DNA of 64,000 nucleotides from Vibrio cortegadensis (GCF_024347395.1 NZ_AP025472.1:248001-312000); one strand, 5' to 3'. Positions 36,292 to 45,349 are shown, numbered from the stretch's first letter. The notes: a model not told the origin generated them from the sequence alone. Numbers and translations are program-made.

Positions 36292-36870
36292 ATGCTACTA
36301 ATCATCGACAATTACGACTCATTTACCTACAACCTGTACCAATACTTCTGCGAGTTAGGTGCAGAAGTGAAAGTTGTGCGCAATGATGAAATCGATATTG
36401 CGGGTATTGAAGCGCTAGAACCGACCCATTTAGTGATCTCCCCTGGGCCTTGCACCCCGAATGACGCGGGTATATCACTGGAAGTAATCGAGCATTTTGC
36501 TGGGAAATTACCGATTATGGGGGTCTGTTTAGGGCATCAAGCGATTGCTCAAGTTTTCGGTGGTGAAGTCGTTCGAGCAAGACAAGTTATGCATGGTAAA
36601 ACCTCTCCCATTAAACATACCGGAAAAAGTGTGTTTAAAACGCTTAATAATCCTTTGACCGTGACACGTTACCATTCCCTCGTGGTAAAAAACGGTACGT
36701 TGCCTGATTGTTTTGAACTGACAGCATGGACTGAGCTTGAAGATGGAAGTATGGATGAGATCATGGGCTATCAACATAAAACCCTCGCGATTGATGCGGT
36801 TCAGTTTCATCCGGAATCCATTAAAACAGAGCAAGGCCATCAATTACTGGCAAATTTCCTTTTACGATAG
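36292..36870 (+). CDS. pabA: Aminodeoxychorismate/anthranilate synthase glutamine amidotransferase
   Basis: This subunit supplies ammonia from glutamine to PabB (folate) or TrpE. The 192-residue class I glutamine amidotransferase has the catalytic cysteine in MGVCLGHQAI near residue 79 and the His/Glu pair in FHPESIKTEQG near 170. The ATG at 36292 gives the standard start MLLIIDNYDSFTYN; an upstream ATG at 36223 would add 23 unlike residues. The ribosome-binding site is poor. Location next to argD supports PabA rather than TrpG. Confidence 0.92.
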   Translation: MLLIIDNYDSFTYNLYQYFCELGAEVKVVRNDEIDIAGIEALEPTHLVISPGPCTPNDAGISLEVIEHFAGKLPIMGVCLGHQAIAQVFGGEVVRARQVMHGKTSPIKHTGKSVFKTLNNPLTVTRYHSLVVKNGTLPDCFELTAWTELEDGSMDEIMGYQHKTLAIDAVQFHPESIKTEQGHQLLANFLLR

Positions 36871-37277
36871 TCCTGTTTTTGGCTATTCATTACGCTCCAA
36901 CACCTGACTCGGATCACTTTTCTTAACATTTTCTTCATCTATTTTATTGTGGATATTCTATGCAAGTTTATTCGCGCTATATCCCTCGATCCTCTTCTAT
37001 GCCTTGTATTTCCTCATTTAATAATTACTAGCACGCAATTTATCCGGAAAAAAATTCATAAAACGATTTGATTGCTGCATAAGTAGTCACATATAGTGAG
37101 CTTTGAACTATTATTTCTGCAAGTAAAAGAACAATCTACTATTGAAATAGTTAATTAAATGTAAATACAATGCTGCATTAGTAGAAATGCCAAACAAAAT
37201 ATTCATCATAATGAAACCCTCATCGATTTCATAAAATGAGAGGCATCTACCTGGCATGCAGTATCTAAAGGAGTGCA
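36871..37277 (+). promoter_or_regulatory. Regulatory region upstream of argD
   Basis: This 407-bp AT-rich region contains no ORF. A promoter candidate is TTGATT (37068-37073), an 18-bp spacer and TATAGT (37092-37097). ATTCAT at 37054-37059 resembles one half of an ARG box. ATTCATCATAATGAA at 37201-37215 looks like facing half-sites of two adjacent boxes with a 3-bp spacer. Arginine control of argD through ArgR would fit, but full boxes are not present. Confidence 0.4.
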
Positions 37278-38489
37278 ATGACAATGGAAAATAAAGTAGA
37301 ACGTAGTTTGTTTAACGAGGTGATGGTGCCTTGTTATAACCCAATGGAAATGATCCCTGTGAAAGGGGAAGGCGCGAGAATTTGGGATCAGCAAGGTAAC
37401 GAGTATATCGATTTTGCTGGTGGTATTGCGGTGAGCTGCTTAGGTCATTGTCACCCTGCTATGGTGAACGCTGTAACAGAACAAGCAAACAAACTGTGGC
37501 ATTTAAGTAATGTCATGACCAATGAACCAGCACTTCGTTTAGCTAAGAAGCTAACAGAAGTCAGCTTTGCAGATAAGGTCTTCTTTGCAAACTCAGGTGC
37601 AGAAGCAAACGAAGCAGCACTGAAACTGGCTCGTCGTTGGGCTGCTGATGTTCACGGTGAAGAAAAATCTGAAATTATCGCGTTCCAACAAGGCTTCCAC
37701 GGTCGTACTTTCTTTACGGTCACTGTGGGCGGTCAAGCGGCGTATTCTGATGGCTTTGGTCCTAAGCCGGGTGATATCACTCACCTGCCTTACAATGACG
37801 TAGCCGCGCTAGAAGCGCATATTTCTAGCCGTACTTGTGCCGTGATGATGGAACCTCTCCAAGGGGAAGGCGGCATCATTTCTCCTACTTCAGAATTTGT
37901 TCAAACGGTTCGTGAGCTGTGTGATAAGCACAACGCACTACTGATTTTTGATGAAGTGCAAACAGGCAATGGTCGTACTGGCGATTTCTATGCTTATCAA
38001 GGTCTTGGTGTGACGCCTGATATTCTGAGTACTGCAAAATCTCTTGGTGGCGGCTTCCCGATTGGCGCAATGCTGACAACGGACAAACTGGCCCCTCATC
38101 TTAAAGTTGGGACTCATGGCTCTACTTATGGTGGTAACCCACTAGCGTGTGCCGTCGCAGAAGCGGTGGTTGATGTTGTTAGCCAACCTGAAACGCTTGC
38201 TGGCGTGAAAGAGCGTGAAGCACTGTTCCGCGCAGGTTTAGAGAAAATTAACGACAAATACAACATATTCAGCGAAGTTCGCGGTAAGGGCTTACTGCTT
38301 GGGGCGGCGCTGAATGATGAATGGCAAGGTCGAGCACGTGACGTACTCGTTGCAGCAGGCAAAGAAGGATTAATGGTATTGGTGGCGGGTCTTAATGTTG
38401 TTCGCTTCACGCCATCATTAGTCATCACAAAACAAGAAATAGAAGAAGGTTTAGCGAAACTAGATAAAGCGATCAGCACTCTAGTTTAA
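37278..38489 (+). CDS. argD: Acetylornithine/succinylornithine aminotransferase
   Basis: This PLP enzyme moves the amino group to acetylglutamate semialdehyde in arginine synthesis and from succinylornithine in arginine breakdown. The 403 residues include the PLP lysine in STAKSLGGGFPIGA near residue 252 and the aldehyde-ring motif FDEVQTGNGRTG near 224. AAAGGAG precedes the start, and a second ATG lies two codons in. Because astA and astD follow directly, it probably does both jobs and may equally be named astC. Confidence 0.94.
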   Translation: MTMENKVERSLFNEVMVPCYNPMEMIPVKGEGARIWDQQGNEYIDFAGGIAVSCLGHCHPAMVNAVTEQANKLWHLSNVMTNEPALRLAKKLTEVSFADKVFFANSGAEANEAALKLARRWAADVHGEEKSEIIAFQQGFHGRTFFTVTVGGQAAYSDGFGPKPGDITHLPYNDVAALEAHISSRTCAVMMEPLQGEGGIISPTSEFVQTVRELCDKHNALLIFDEVQTGNGRTGDFYAYQGLGVTPDILSTAKSLGGGFPIGAMLTTDKLAPHLKVGTHGSTYGGNPLACAVAEAVVDVVSQPETLAGVKEREALFRAGLEKINDKYNIFSEVRGKGLLLGAALNDEWQGRARDVLVAAGKEGLMVLVAGLNVVRFTPSLVITKQEIEEGLAKLDKAISTLV

Positions 38490-38510
38490 TTTTCGTTAAA
38501 GCCTCATTTA

Positions 38511-38560
38511 CACAGCCCAGTGGTAATAACTTAATGGAGTTATGTTGGGCTGTGTTGTTT
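38511..38560 (+). other. Intercistronic hairpin between argD and astA
   Basis: CACAGCCCA (38511-38519) pairs with TGGGCTGTG (38546-38554), with an inner ATAAC/GTTAT stem, followed by a T-rich stretch. It could be an attenuator or an mRNA-stabilising structure between biosynthetic argD and catabolic astA. Confidence 0.6.
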
Positions 38561-38579
38561 GCATCTGGAGGGAATATTG

Positions 38580-39599
38580 ATGCTGGTTGTTCGCCCAATA
38601 AAAAAATCAGACTACGATGCGCTGCACACATGCGCAGTAGAATCTGGACATGGATTTACATCTCTTCCTGTTAACGAAGAACTGTTAACAAATCGAATTA
38701 CTCATTCTGAATACAGCTTCAGCAAAGAAAGCGTGACTGAACCTGGTGATGAAGGCTACCTAATGGTGGGCTTTGATACTGAAACTGGCGAAGTTGCGGG
38801 TACCACGGGTATTGAAGCCTCTATCGGTTGGGATGTCCCTTTTTACTCTTATCACATCAGTAAAGTGGTCCACTCATCGAATAAGCTCGGTGTGAATAAT
38901 GTGGTTAAGCTTCTGACTTTTGGCAACAACTACACAGGATGCAGTGAAATTTGCACCTTGTTCTTACGCCCTGATTTTCGTAAAGGCTTGAATGGTCGTT
39001 TGATGTCTAAGAGCCGTTTTTTACTGATGGCTGAGCATCCACACCGTTTTTCAAAGACCATTTTTGCTGAAATGCGCGGTGTATCGGATGCTGATGGCAA
39101 CTCTCCATTCTGGCAGTGGCTACAAGAGCACTTCTTCTCGATTGATTTTACTCTTGCAGATTACTTAACCGGAATTGGTAAGAAAGGCTTTATTGCCGAT
39201 CTTATGCCGAAGTTGCCGATTTACATCAACTTGCTGAGCCAAGAAGCTCAAGATGTGATTGGTGTTGTACATGAAAATACTCGACCTGCATTGAAGTTAC
39301 TTGAAAATGAAGGGTTCACCAATCGTGGGTACGTTGATATTTTCGATGCAGGCCCAACAGTAGAGTGTGATTTACGTAATATCGATTCAGTGCGAGATTC
39401 GATTCGTGCGAAAGTGGTGATTGCTGAACATTCAAGTTCACAAGCTTACTTGATGGGGAATACCTCGTTTGAAAACTTCCGAGCAGTGGCGGCGAAAGGT
39501 GCGTATGACCTAGCCAGCGAAAGTGTGATTCTATCCTCTGAGGTGGCGGAAGCGCTTGAAGTGAATGAAGGTGATTTTGTTCGGTTATTAGCGCAATAG
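38580..39599 (+). CDS. astA: Arginine N-succinyltransferase
   Basis: AstA starts the arginine succinyltransferase (AST) pathway by transferring succinate from succinyl-CoA to arginine. It is 339 residues from the ATG at 38580, which has a strong CTGGAGGGA ribosome-binding site; the frame is open to 38559. It starts MLVVRPIKKSDYDAL and contains the conserved CSEICTLFLRPDFRKGLNGRL near residue 123. It is upstream of astD, while astB and astE are not in this window. Confidence 0.95.
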   Translation: MLVVRPIKKSDYDALHTCAVESGHGFTSLPVNEELLTNRITHSEYSFSKESVTEPGDEGYLMVGFDTETGEVAGTTGIEASIGWDVPFYSYHISKVVHSSNKLGVNNVVKLLTFGNNYTGCSEICTLFLRPDFRKGLNGRLMSKSRFLLMAEHPHRFSKTIFAEMRGVSDADGNSPFWQWLQEHFFSIDFTLADYLTGIGKKGFIADLMPKLPIYINLLSQEAQDVIGVVHENTRPALKLLENEGFTNRGYVDIFDAGPTVECDLRNIDSVRDSIRAKVVIAEHSSSQAYLMGNTSFENFRAVAAKGAYDLASESVILSSEVAEALEVNEGDFVRLLAQ

Positions 39600-39640
39600 A
39601 TAAATGATTGTGCGATGTGATTAACAAGCTATCTCATTGT

Positions 39641-39673
39641 CATAGCCAGTCAACAAATCATTGGCTGGCTATG
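39641..39673 (+). other. Intercistronic hairpin between astA and astD
   Basis: CATAGCCAG (39641-39649) pairs perfectly with CTGGCTATG (39665-39673) around a 15-nt loop. No T-run follows. It may tune relative expression or stability of astA and astD mRNA. Confidence 0.5.
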
Positions 39674-39702
39674 TCGATAGGAATTATTTAGAAGGAATTA
39701 AG

Positions 39703-41160
39703 ATGACTCAATGGATCGCAGGTGAATGGGTTGCAGGACAAGGTGAAGCGATGACTTCACTCAGCCCTTTCAATAATGATGTCATTTGGCATGGTGATAG
39801 TGCCACTCCCGCTCAAGTTGAATCTGCGGTTAAATCCGCTCGCTTGGCATTTCAAAGTTGGAAGCATCTTTCATTTTCAGAGCGTGAACAGGTTGTACTA
39901 ACGTTTGCTGAAAAAGTGAAAGAGAACAGCGAAGAGATCGCGCAGATCATCGCAAAAGAGACGGGTAAGCCAATTTGGGAAACGCGTACTGAAGCGGGTG
40001 CGATGGCGGGTAAAATTGCTATCTCAATTCGAGCGTACCACGAGCGAACGGGTGAAGCTTCTCGTGAAGCGGCAGGCAATCAAATAGTACTGCGCCACCG
40101 ACCTTTAGGTGTTATGGCGGTATTTGGGCCTTATAACTTCCCAGGTCATTTGCCAAATGGTCATATTGTACCTGCGCTTCTTGCGGGTAATACCGTGGTC
40201 TTTAAGCCATCAGAACAGACACCTTGGACAGGTGAATTTGTGATGAAACTGTGGCAACAAGCGGGTTTGCCTGCTGGTGTCATTAACCTTGTACAAGGGG
40301 CAAAAGAGACGGGGATTGCGCTTGCTGATGCGAAAGGAATTGACGGTGTGCTCTTTACGGGCAGTGCGAATACCGGACATATCCTTCATCGCCAATTTGC
40401 AGGGCAACCAAGTAAAATGCTGGCGTTAGAGATGGGTGGTAACAACCCAATGGTCATCTCTGATAAATACGGCGATTTAGACGCGACGGTATACACCATT
40501 ATCCAGTCGGCCTTCATCAGTGCAGGTCAGCGTTGTACCTGTGCACGTCGTTTGTATATCCCGTTTGGTAGCAAAGGGGATGCACTTCTTGAGAAGTTAA
40601 TCAGTGCGACTCAAAAGATTCGAGTTGATCAACCGTTTGCTGAGCCAGCTCCGTTTATGGGCCCACAAATTTCAGAAGCGGCAGCGAAGTTTATTTTGGA
40701 TGCTCAAGCGAACCTGCAATCGTTAGGTGGTGAAAGCCTAGTACTTGCGAAAGGCTTAGAGGCGGCGTTTGTGACTCCGGGTATTATCGATGTCACACAA
40801 ATCGTCGAACTGCCGGATGAAGAGTATTTTGGCCCGTTACTACAGGTTATTCGTTACGAAAGCCTTGATGCGGCGGTTGAAATGGCAAACGATACTCGAT
40901 TTGGCTTGTCTGCTGGACTGGTGTCAACTGACGATGGTGAATGGGATTACTTTGTGGATCACATTCGCGCGGGCATCGTGAACCGTAACCGCCAATTGAC
41001 CGGAGCGAGTGGTGATGCGCCATTTGGTGGCCCTGGCGCTTCTGGTAATTTACGACCAAGTGCTTACTACGCTGCTGACTATTGTGCTTATCCAATGGCA
41101 TCAATGGAAGGTGAAGAGACATTACTCCCTGCTACCTTTAGCCCTGGTCTAGAGCTTTAG
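39703..41160 (+). CDS. astD: Succinylglutamate-semialdehyde dehydrogenase
   Basis: AstD oxidises N-succinylglutamate semialdehyde to N-succinylglutamate with NAD+ in the AST pathway. It is 485 residues from the ATG at 39703, preceded by AGAAGGA; the frame is open to 39661. It is an aldehyde dehydrogenase with the general-base glutamate in LEMGGNNP near residue 245 and the catalytic cysteine in SAGQRCTCARRL near 278. It is in the usual argD-astA-astD order. Confidence 0.95.
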   Translation: MTQWIAGEWVAGQGEAMTSLSPFNNDVIWHGDSATPAQVESAVKSARLAFQSWKHLSFSEREQVVLTFAEKVKENSEEIAQIIAKETGKPIWETRTEAGAMAGKIAISIRAYHERTGEASREAAGNQIVLRHRPLGVMAVFGPYNFPGHLPNGHIVPALLAGNTVVFKPSEQTPWTGEFVMKLWQQAGLPAGVINLVQGAKETGIALADAKGIDGVLFTGSANTGHILHRQFAGQPSKMLALEMGGNNPMVISDKYGDLDATVYTIIQSAFISAGQRCTCARRLYIPFGSKGDALLEKLISATQKIRVDQPFAEPAPFMGPQISEAAAKFILDAQANLQSLGGESLVLAKGLEAAFVTPGIIDVTQIVELPDEEYFGPLLQVIRYESLDAAVEMANDTRFGLSAGLVSTDDGEWDYFVDHIRAGIVNRNRQLTGASGDAPFGGPGASGNLRPSAYYAADYCAYPMASMEGEETLLPATFSPGLEL

Positions 41161-41197
41161 GGCTACGGTAGGCGGAAACCTCAATTCAGTACTAAAT

Positions 41198-41240
41198 GGT
41201 TATCGAATGCAGAGTGATACAGCATGAGATAACCTTTTTT
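41198..41240 (+). terminator. Rho-independent terminator after astD
   Basis: GGTTATC (41198-41204) pairs with GATAACC (41228-41234), with an inner ATGC/GCAT stem and symmetrical GA internal loops. Six T residues follow. It separates astD from the DUF1338 gene. Confidence 0.8.
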
Positions 41241-41290
41241 CTACAGCAAACTCGGTCTACAGACCCTAATAAATACAACAAGGAGGCGTC

Positions 41291-42082
41291 ATGACGCCAG
41301 ATGTTTTATTTGAATCCCTATGGAAAGATTATATTCAACGCCTTTGCCCTTCTGCGGATAAGGTTCATCAATTGCTTCGCGAAGATGCTGAGCTGATTAA
41401 TGATCACATCGCACTTCGAACGTTTAATGTTGCTCCTCTTGGGATTGAAACCTTAGCGAAGCCTTTTTTAGCATTAGGGTATAAAGAGTGTGGTGATTAT
41501 CTATTTGAAAGCAAAAAGTTGGTTGCCAAGCATTATGAACATGATGATCCAAACCAGCCCAAAGTCTTTATTAGTGAGCTGAAAGTGGAAGAGTGCTCTG
41601 AAGCGTTACAAGCCATCGTCGCTAAACTGGTGGAACAAGTGGATGCTCAACAATTGAAGACTCAGGACTTTTTATACAGCGGCCGTCAATGGGAACTGAG
41701 CTTTGAAGATTACCAAACTCTAGCAAAAGAGAGTGAATACGCCTCTTGGTTAGCTGCTCATGGTTATGGTGCTAATCACTTTACAGTCAGTGTGAATCAA
41801 TTAAATGACTTTAGTGAAGTTCAAGAGGTGAATGATCATCTCAGTAGCGTTGGGTTTGTTATCAATGGTTCTGGGGGGGAGGTTAAAGGCTCACCAGAAG
41901 TGCTATTGGAGCAATCATCGACCATGGCCGATCGCGTATTGGTCCAATTTACTGAGAGTGAACAAGTTGTCCCTGGCGGGTTTTACGAGTTTGCGAAACG
42001 TTACCCAATGAATGATGGTCAGTTGTACACGGGTTTTGTTGCTGCGTCAGCCGATAAGATCTTTGAGAGTACAAACGGCTAG
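41291..42082 (+). CDS. DUF1338 / VOC-fold protein of the 2-oxoadipate dioxygenase family
   Basis: The 263-residue protein matches the DUF1338 family, which has a vicinal-oxygen-chelate metal fold. Characterised members (HglS-like) are Fe(II)-dependent 2-oxoadipate dioxygenases in lysine breakdown. Visible candidate metal ligands are H39 in INDHIALRTF and the histidine in GYGANHFTVSVN. AAGGAGGCG precedes the ATG. Its position after the ast genes suggests amino-acid catabolism, but a strong terminator intervenes. The substrate here is not known. Confidence 0.85.
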   Translation: MTPDVLFESLWKDYIQRLCPSADKVHQLLREDAELINDHIALRTFNVAPLGIETLAKPFLALGYKECGDYLFESKKLVAKHYEHDDPNQPKVFISELKVEECSEALQAIVAKLVEQVDAQQLKTQDFLYSGRQWELSFEDYQTLAKESEYASWLAAHGYGANHFTVSVNQLNDFSEVQEVNDHLSSVGFVINGSGGEVKGSPEVLLEQSSTMADRVLVQFTESEQVVPGGFYEFAKRYPMNDGQLYTGFVAASADKIFESTNG

Positions 42083-42121
42083 ATCATTAATACGAGCGCA
42101 TGGCGTAACAATTAGCTAATA

Positions 42122-42153
42122 AAAAACCACCAATAGCGATATTGGTGGTTTTT
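42122..42153. terminator. Bidirectional terminator between the DUF1338 gene and crp
   Basis: A perfect 14-bp stem, AAAAACCACCAATA (42122-42135) with its complement at 42140-42153, has A and T runs on both sides, so it serves both convergent genes. Confidence 0.88.
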
Positions 42154-42182
42154 AAATTTTATAGTGTTTTCAGTAACGCGAA

Positions 42183-42815
42183 CTAGCGAGTACCGTAAAC
42201 TACAATTGTCTTACCGTGAGCTGAAATCAAGTTCTGCTCTTCTAGCATCTTCAAGATACGACCAACCGTTTCACGAGAACAGCCAACGATTTGACCGATT
42301 TCTTGGCGAGTGATCTTAATTTGCATGCCATCAGGGTGAGTCATTGCATCAGGTTGTTTCGCTAGGTTTAGTAGCGTTTGTGCAATTCGGCCCGTTACAT
42401 CTAGGAATGCTAAGTCACCTACTTTTTGGCTAGTAACTTGTAGACGGTTTGCCATTTGCGCTGAAAGACGCATTAGGATGTCTGGGTTTACTTGGATAAG
42501 TTGGCGGAATTTCTTGAAAGAAATCTCAGCAACTTCACAAGGAGATTTTGCTCGAACCCATGCTGTACGCTCTTGGTCTTCTTCAAAAAGACCTAGCTCA
42601 CCAATGAAGTCACCTTGGTTAAGGTAAGACAAGATCATCTCTTTGCCTTCTTCATCTTTAATTAGTACCGCAACTGAACCTTTCACAATGTAATACAAAG
42701 TTTCGGCTTTTTCACCTGCGTGAATCAGCGTACTTTTTGATGGGTACTTATGAATATGACAGTGTGAAAGAAACCACTCTAATGTTGGGTCGGTTTGAGG
42801 TTTACCTAGAACCAT
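42183..42815 (-). CDS. crp: cAMP receptor protein, global regulator
   Basis: CRP binds cAMP and controls carbon use, competence and many surface functions in vibrios. The 210 residues are the standard length. The cAMP-binding segment GELGLFEEDQERTAWVRAKS lies at about residues 71-90. The DNA-binding helix has the canonical RQEIGQIVGCSRETVGRIL at about 169-187. The upstream region contains two CRP-like palindromes, suggesting autoregulation. It is downstream of prkB on the same strand. Confidence 0.98.
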   Translation of the reverse strand: MVLGKPQTDPTLEWFLSHCHIHKYPSKSTLIHAGEKAETLYYIVKGSVAVLIKDEEGKEMILSYLNQGDFIGELGLFEEDQERTAWVRAKSPCEVAEISFKKFRQLIQVNPDILMRLSAQMANRLQVTSQKVGDLAFLDVTGRIAQTLLNLAKQPDAMTHPDGMQIKITRQEIGQIVGCSRETVGRILKMLEEQNLISAHGKTIVVYGTR

Positions 42816-42977
42816 AATATCTCACTTCCTCTGCAGGGTACGCTTGCTGCTTTCCATAATTAGCAAAGCCTAGTAGTAGGCAGTTCCGTTAGGATAAGAG
42901 CACTCTTGTTAGTGCTACAAGCTATCTTGTGTTTCGGTTAGGAATAGTATCCTTTTTCCTAATCCATTTCTTGATTT

Positions 42978-43031
42978 TAATCGTGTCATTGCCACGATCT
43001 TCTACGCAAAACTGTGCACATGATCACGGTA
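42978..43031 (-). promoter_or_regulatory. Two CRP-like palindromes upstream of crp
   Basis: One site reads TGTGC-ACATGA-TCACG at 43013-43028, matching 8 of 10 half-site bases. A second symmetric element, CGTGT-CATTGC-CACGA at 42982-42997, has the same N6 spacing. They lie about 170-200 bp upstream of the crp start, consistent with CRP autoregulation as in E. coli. Confidence 0.5.
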
Positions 43032-43061
43032 TGAAAAGTAACCGAGATTTAAGCGTGATGA

Positions 43062-43931
43062 CTAACCAATTTTTCCTGTTTCAATCAGCTGTTGCAGGAT
43101 TGGTCTCACGATGAGTTCCATGGCAAAACTCATTTTCCCTCCCGGCACAACCAGGGTGTTATGGCGTGACATGAAGGAGCCATCAATCATGGCTAATAGG
43201 TACGGAAAATCAACATTTTTAATCCCACGTAGACGAATGACAACAAAGCTTTCATCTAAACTTGGGATGCCTTTTGCATTCAATGGGTTTGATGTATCAA
43301 CGGTTGGCACTCGCTGAAAGTTGATATGAGTGCGAGAGAATTGAGGGGTAATATAATTCAAATAGTCATCCATTGAACGAACGATCGAATCCATTACCGC
43401 TTCTCTGGAGTGGCCACGATCTCGTGTATCGCGAACAAATTTCTGAATCCACTCTAGGTTGACTATTGGCACCATGCCAATCAATAAATCGACATGCTGT
43501 GAAACGTTGATGTCGCCATCTACGACCCCACCGTGCAATCCTTCATAGAACAACACATCAGAGTCAGATGAAATGTCCTGCCATGGGGTAAAAGTGCCGG
43601 GCATTTGGTTGTAGGGTACCGCTTCATCGAATGTATGAAGGTAACGCCTTACTTGGCCAACACCCTCATTGCCATACTCTCTGAAAAACTCAGCCAAAGC
43701 AGGAAAGTCATTCGCTTGAGGGCCGAAATAACTGATGTGTTTACCCTGTTCTCGGGCTTTGCGTATTTCCACATCCATCTCAGGGCGTGTAAAACGGTGG
43801 AAACTATCTCCTTCAACCCATGCCGCTTTGACATCCATCATATTGAACATCTTGCGGAAGGCTTCAGAAGTTGTTGTAGTACCAGCACCGGAAGAGCCAG
43901 TCACTGCGATTATTGGGTGTTTTGCGGACAT
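43062..43931 (-). CDS. prkB: Phosphoribulokinase-like protein
   Basis: This is a P-loop kinase of the phosphoribulokinase/uridine kinase family, 289 residues, with the Walker A motif GSSGAGTTTT at residues 12-21 and the segment VEGDSFHRFTRPEMD near 39. The physiological role in heterotrophs is not established; there is no RuBisCO here. The conserved neighbourhood yheU-prkB-crp is that of E. coli and vibrios. Confidence 0.93.
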   Translation of the reverse strand: MSAKHPIIAVTGSSGAGTTTTSEAFRKMFNMMDVKAAWVEGDSFHRFTRPEMDVEIRKAREQGKHISYFGPQANDFPALAEFFREYGNEGVGQVRRYLHTFDEAVPYNQMPGTFTPWQDISSDSDVLFYEGLHGGVVDGDINVSQHVDLLIGMVPIVNLEWIQKFVRDTRDRGHSREAVMDSIVRSMDDYLNYITPQFSRTHINFQRVPTVDTSNPLNAKGIPSLDESFVVIRLRGIKNVDFPYLLAMIDGSFMSRHNTLVVPGGKMSFAMELIVRPILQQLIETGKIG

Positions 43932-44018
43932 GACAAACCTTGTCTTGAAGTAACGTACTTGTTAGCAATCGGTAACACTATAACACGTAAATGTGATCTG
44001 TCATGGTCTGCTATGCGG

Positions 44019-44231
44019 TTAAACTCGATTTCGAATCTGAATATCAACGGTTTCATGTAGCTCAGAAAATACGACGTTTGCCTCTCCGGACTTAAGTTGG
44101 ATAATGACCTGATCCACTTTATCTTGCAGTGAAAACTCAAACTCGCCGTAATCGGTGCCTTCTCTAAGAACAAACTCTTTGATTAAGTTTTGTAACGTTT
44201 CAGGTTCGATCTCTTGCCACGGGATGATCAT
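44019..44231 (-). CDS. yheU: YheU family small protein
   Basis: The protein is 70 residues, starting MIIPWQEIEPETL at 44231 with AGAGG five bases upstream; the frame is open to 44315. It is a small acidic protein of the UPF0270 family with no known function. It lies between yheT and prkB on the same strand. Confidence 0.9.
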   Translation of the reverse strand: MIIPWQEIEPETLQNLIKEFVLREGTDYGEFEFSLQDKVDQVIIQLKSGEANVVFSELHETVDIQIRNRV

Positions 44232-44288
44232 ACATACCTCTGAATTTTTGGTTGGGAGTGGAATGCTAGGATATGAAGCGAGAGGCTT

Positions 44289-44362
44289 TATACCCAAGTT
44301 GATCCCAAAAACCAATACCGTATTTACATTTCACTCATTTATCTGGGATCGGGTGGATCCTA
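44289..44362. repeat. Degenerate inverted-repeat-like element upstream of yheU
   Basis: The left end reads TATACCCAAGTTGATCCCA and a partly complementary TGGGATCGGGTGG follows about 50 bp later. TATACCCAAG ends resemble dispersed palindromic repeats in vibrio genomes, as I recall. With one copy in the window I cannot confirm a repeat family. Confidence 0.3.
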
Positions 44363-44371
44363 GCGTTTACA

Positions 44372-45349
44372 TTATGATTGGTTCAGAAAGCTTTCGTAAT
44401 ACGCAGGAATGGCCTCTTCTAGCCAGAAAGTTGGTTTGAGCGCATGGCCAGTTAAAAAGCCGACATGACCACCTCGTTCAAATAATCGGTAGTCAATATT
44501 CTCAGGCAAAACAAAACGAGGGATCACCGCATCGGTCATAAATGGATCATCTTTGGCATGAATAAACTGAGTTGGAATGGTGATCTGTTTGATCTTATGG
44601 ATCCCTGAACACTGCTGGTAATAGTCTTCGGCGTTTTTAAATCCATGAAGAGGTGCGGTGATCAAGTCATCGAAGTCGTACAAGCGAGAGACTTGTTTAA
44701 TGCAATTGTCGGTTACCCCGAGCTCTTCACTCAGTAAATGCTGCTTTTTGAGTGCATTGTGCTTGAGTGAATTGAGTAGGTAGTTTCGATAAACCTTGGA
44801 AAAGCCTTGCTCAATACGCGAAGAGCAGGCAGCGAGATCAAGAGGAGCAGAAACGATGGTTGCGGCATCAAGAATAGGGTCATCTCTATAAGACGCCAAA
44901 TAGTTGGTTAACATGTTTCCGCCCAATGAGATCCCAATGGCCACTTTGGGTTGGTTGGGAAATTGCTGCTGAATATAGTTTAAGAAAAGACGCGCATCTT
45001 CTGTTTCGCCAGAGTGATAGGCTCTTGCCAGTCGATTTGGTTTTCCACTGCATCCACGGAAATGCATCATGACTGAAATCCAGCCATCTTGAGCAAAAGC
45101 ATTCATTAACCCGTTGGCGTATGGGCTATTGAAGCAACCTTCTAGTCCATGAAAAAGAATGAATACCGGTTTCGTTTTGGCTTGCTTAGTCGTCCAGTCT
45201 TCACTCCATGCAAGATCAAGAAAATCCCCATCAGGCGTATCAAGAGTTTGCCAAAGAGGATCAAATAGTGCTTTTTTTCGAATAAAGCGCGGCATCAATG
45301 TCTGCAGGTGAGGATTACTTAGCCCTTTAGCTGCTGTGAATATAGTCAT
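44372..45349 (-). CDS. yheT: Alpha/beta hydrolase YheT
   Basis: The 325-residue protein is a cytoplasmic hydrolase of the AB hydrolase_4/YheT family. The nucleophile elbow GISLGGN lies near residue 147 (Ser), the oxyanion region is FHGLEGCFNSPYANGL near 68, and the late acidic/His residues are in HAKDDPF and GGHVGF. The natural substrate is unknown. Its start overlaps the stop of the upstream MocR-type gene by 4 bp, so the two are translationally coupled. Downstream lie yheU and prkB as in E. coli. Confidence 0.92.
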   Translation of the reverse strand: MTIFTAAKGLSNPHLQTLMPRFIRKKALFDPLWQTLDTPDGDFLDLAWSEDWTTKQAKTKPVFILFHGLEGCFNSPYANGLMNAFAQDGWISVMMHFRGCSGKPNRLARAYHSGETEDARLFLNYIQQQFPNQPKVAIGISLGGNMLTNYLASYRDDPILDAATIVSAPLDLAACSSRIEQGFSKVYRNYLLNSLKHNALKKQHLLSEELGVTDNCIKQVSRLYDFDDLITAPLHGFKNAEDYYQQCSGIHKIKQITIPTQFIHAKDDPFMTDAVIPRFVLPENIDYRLFERGGHVGFLTGHALKPTFWLEEAIPAYYESFLNQS

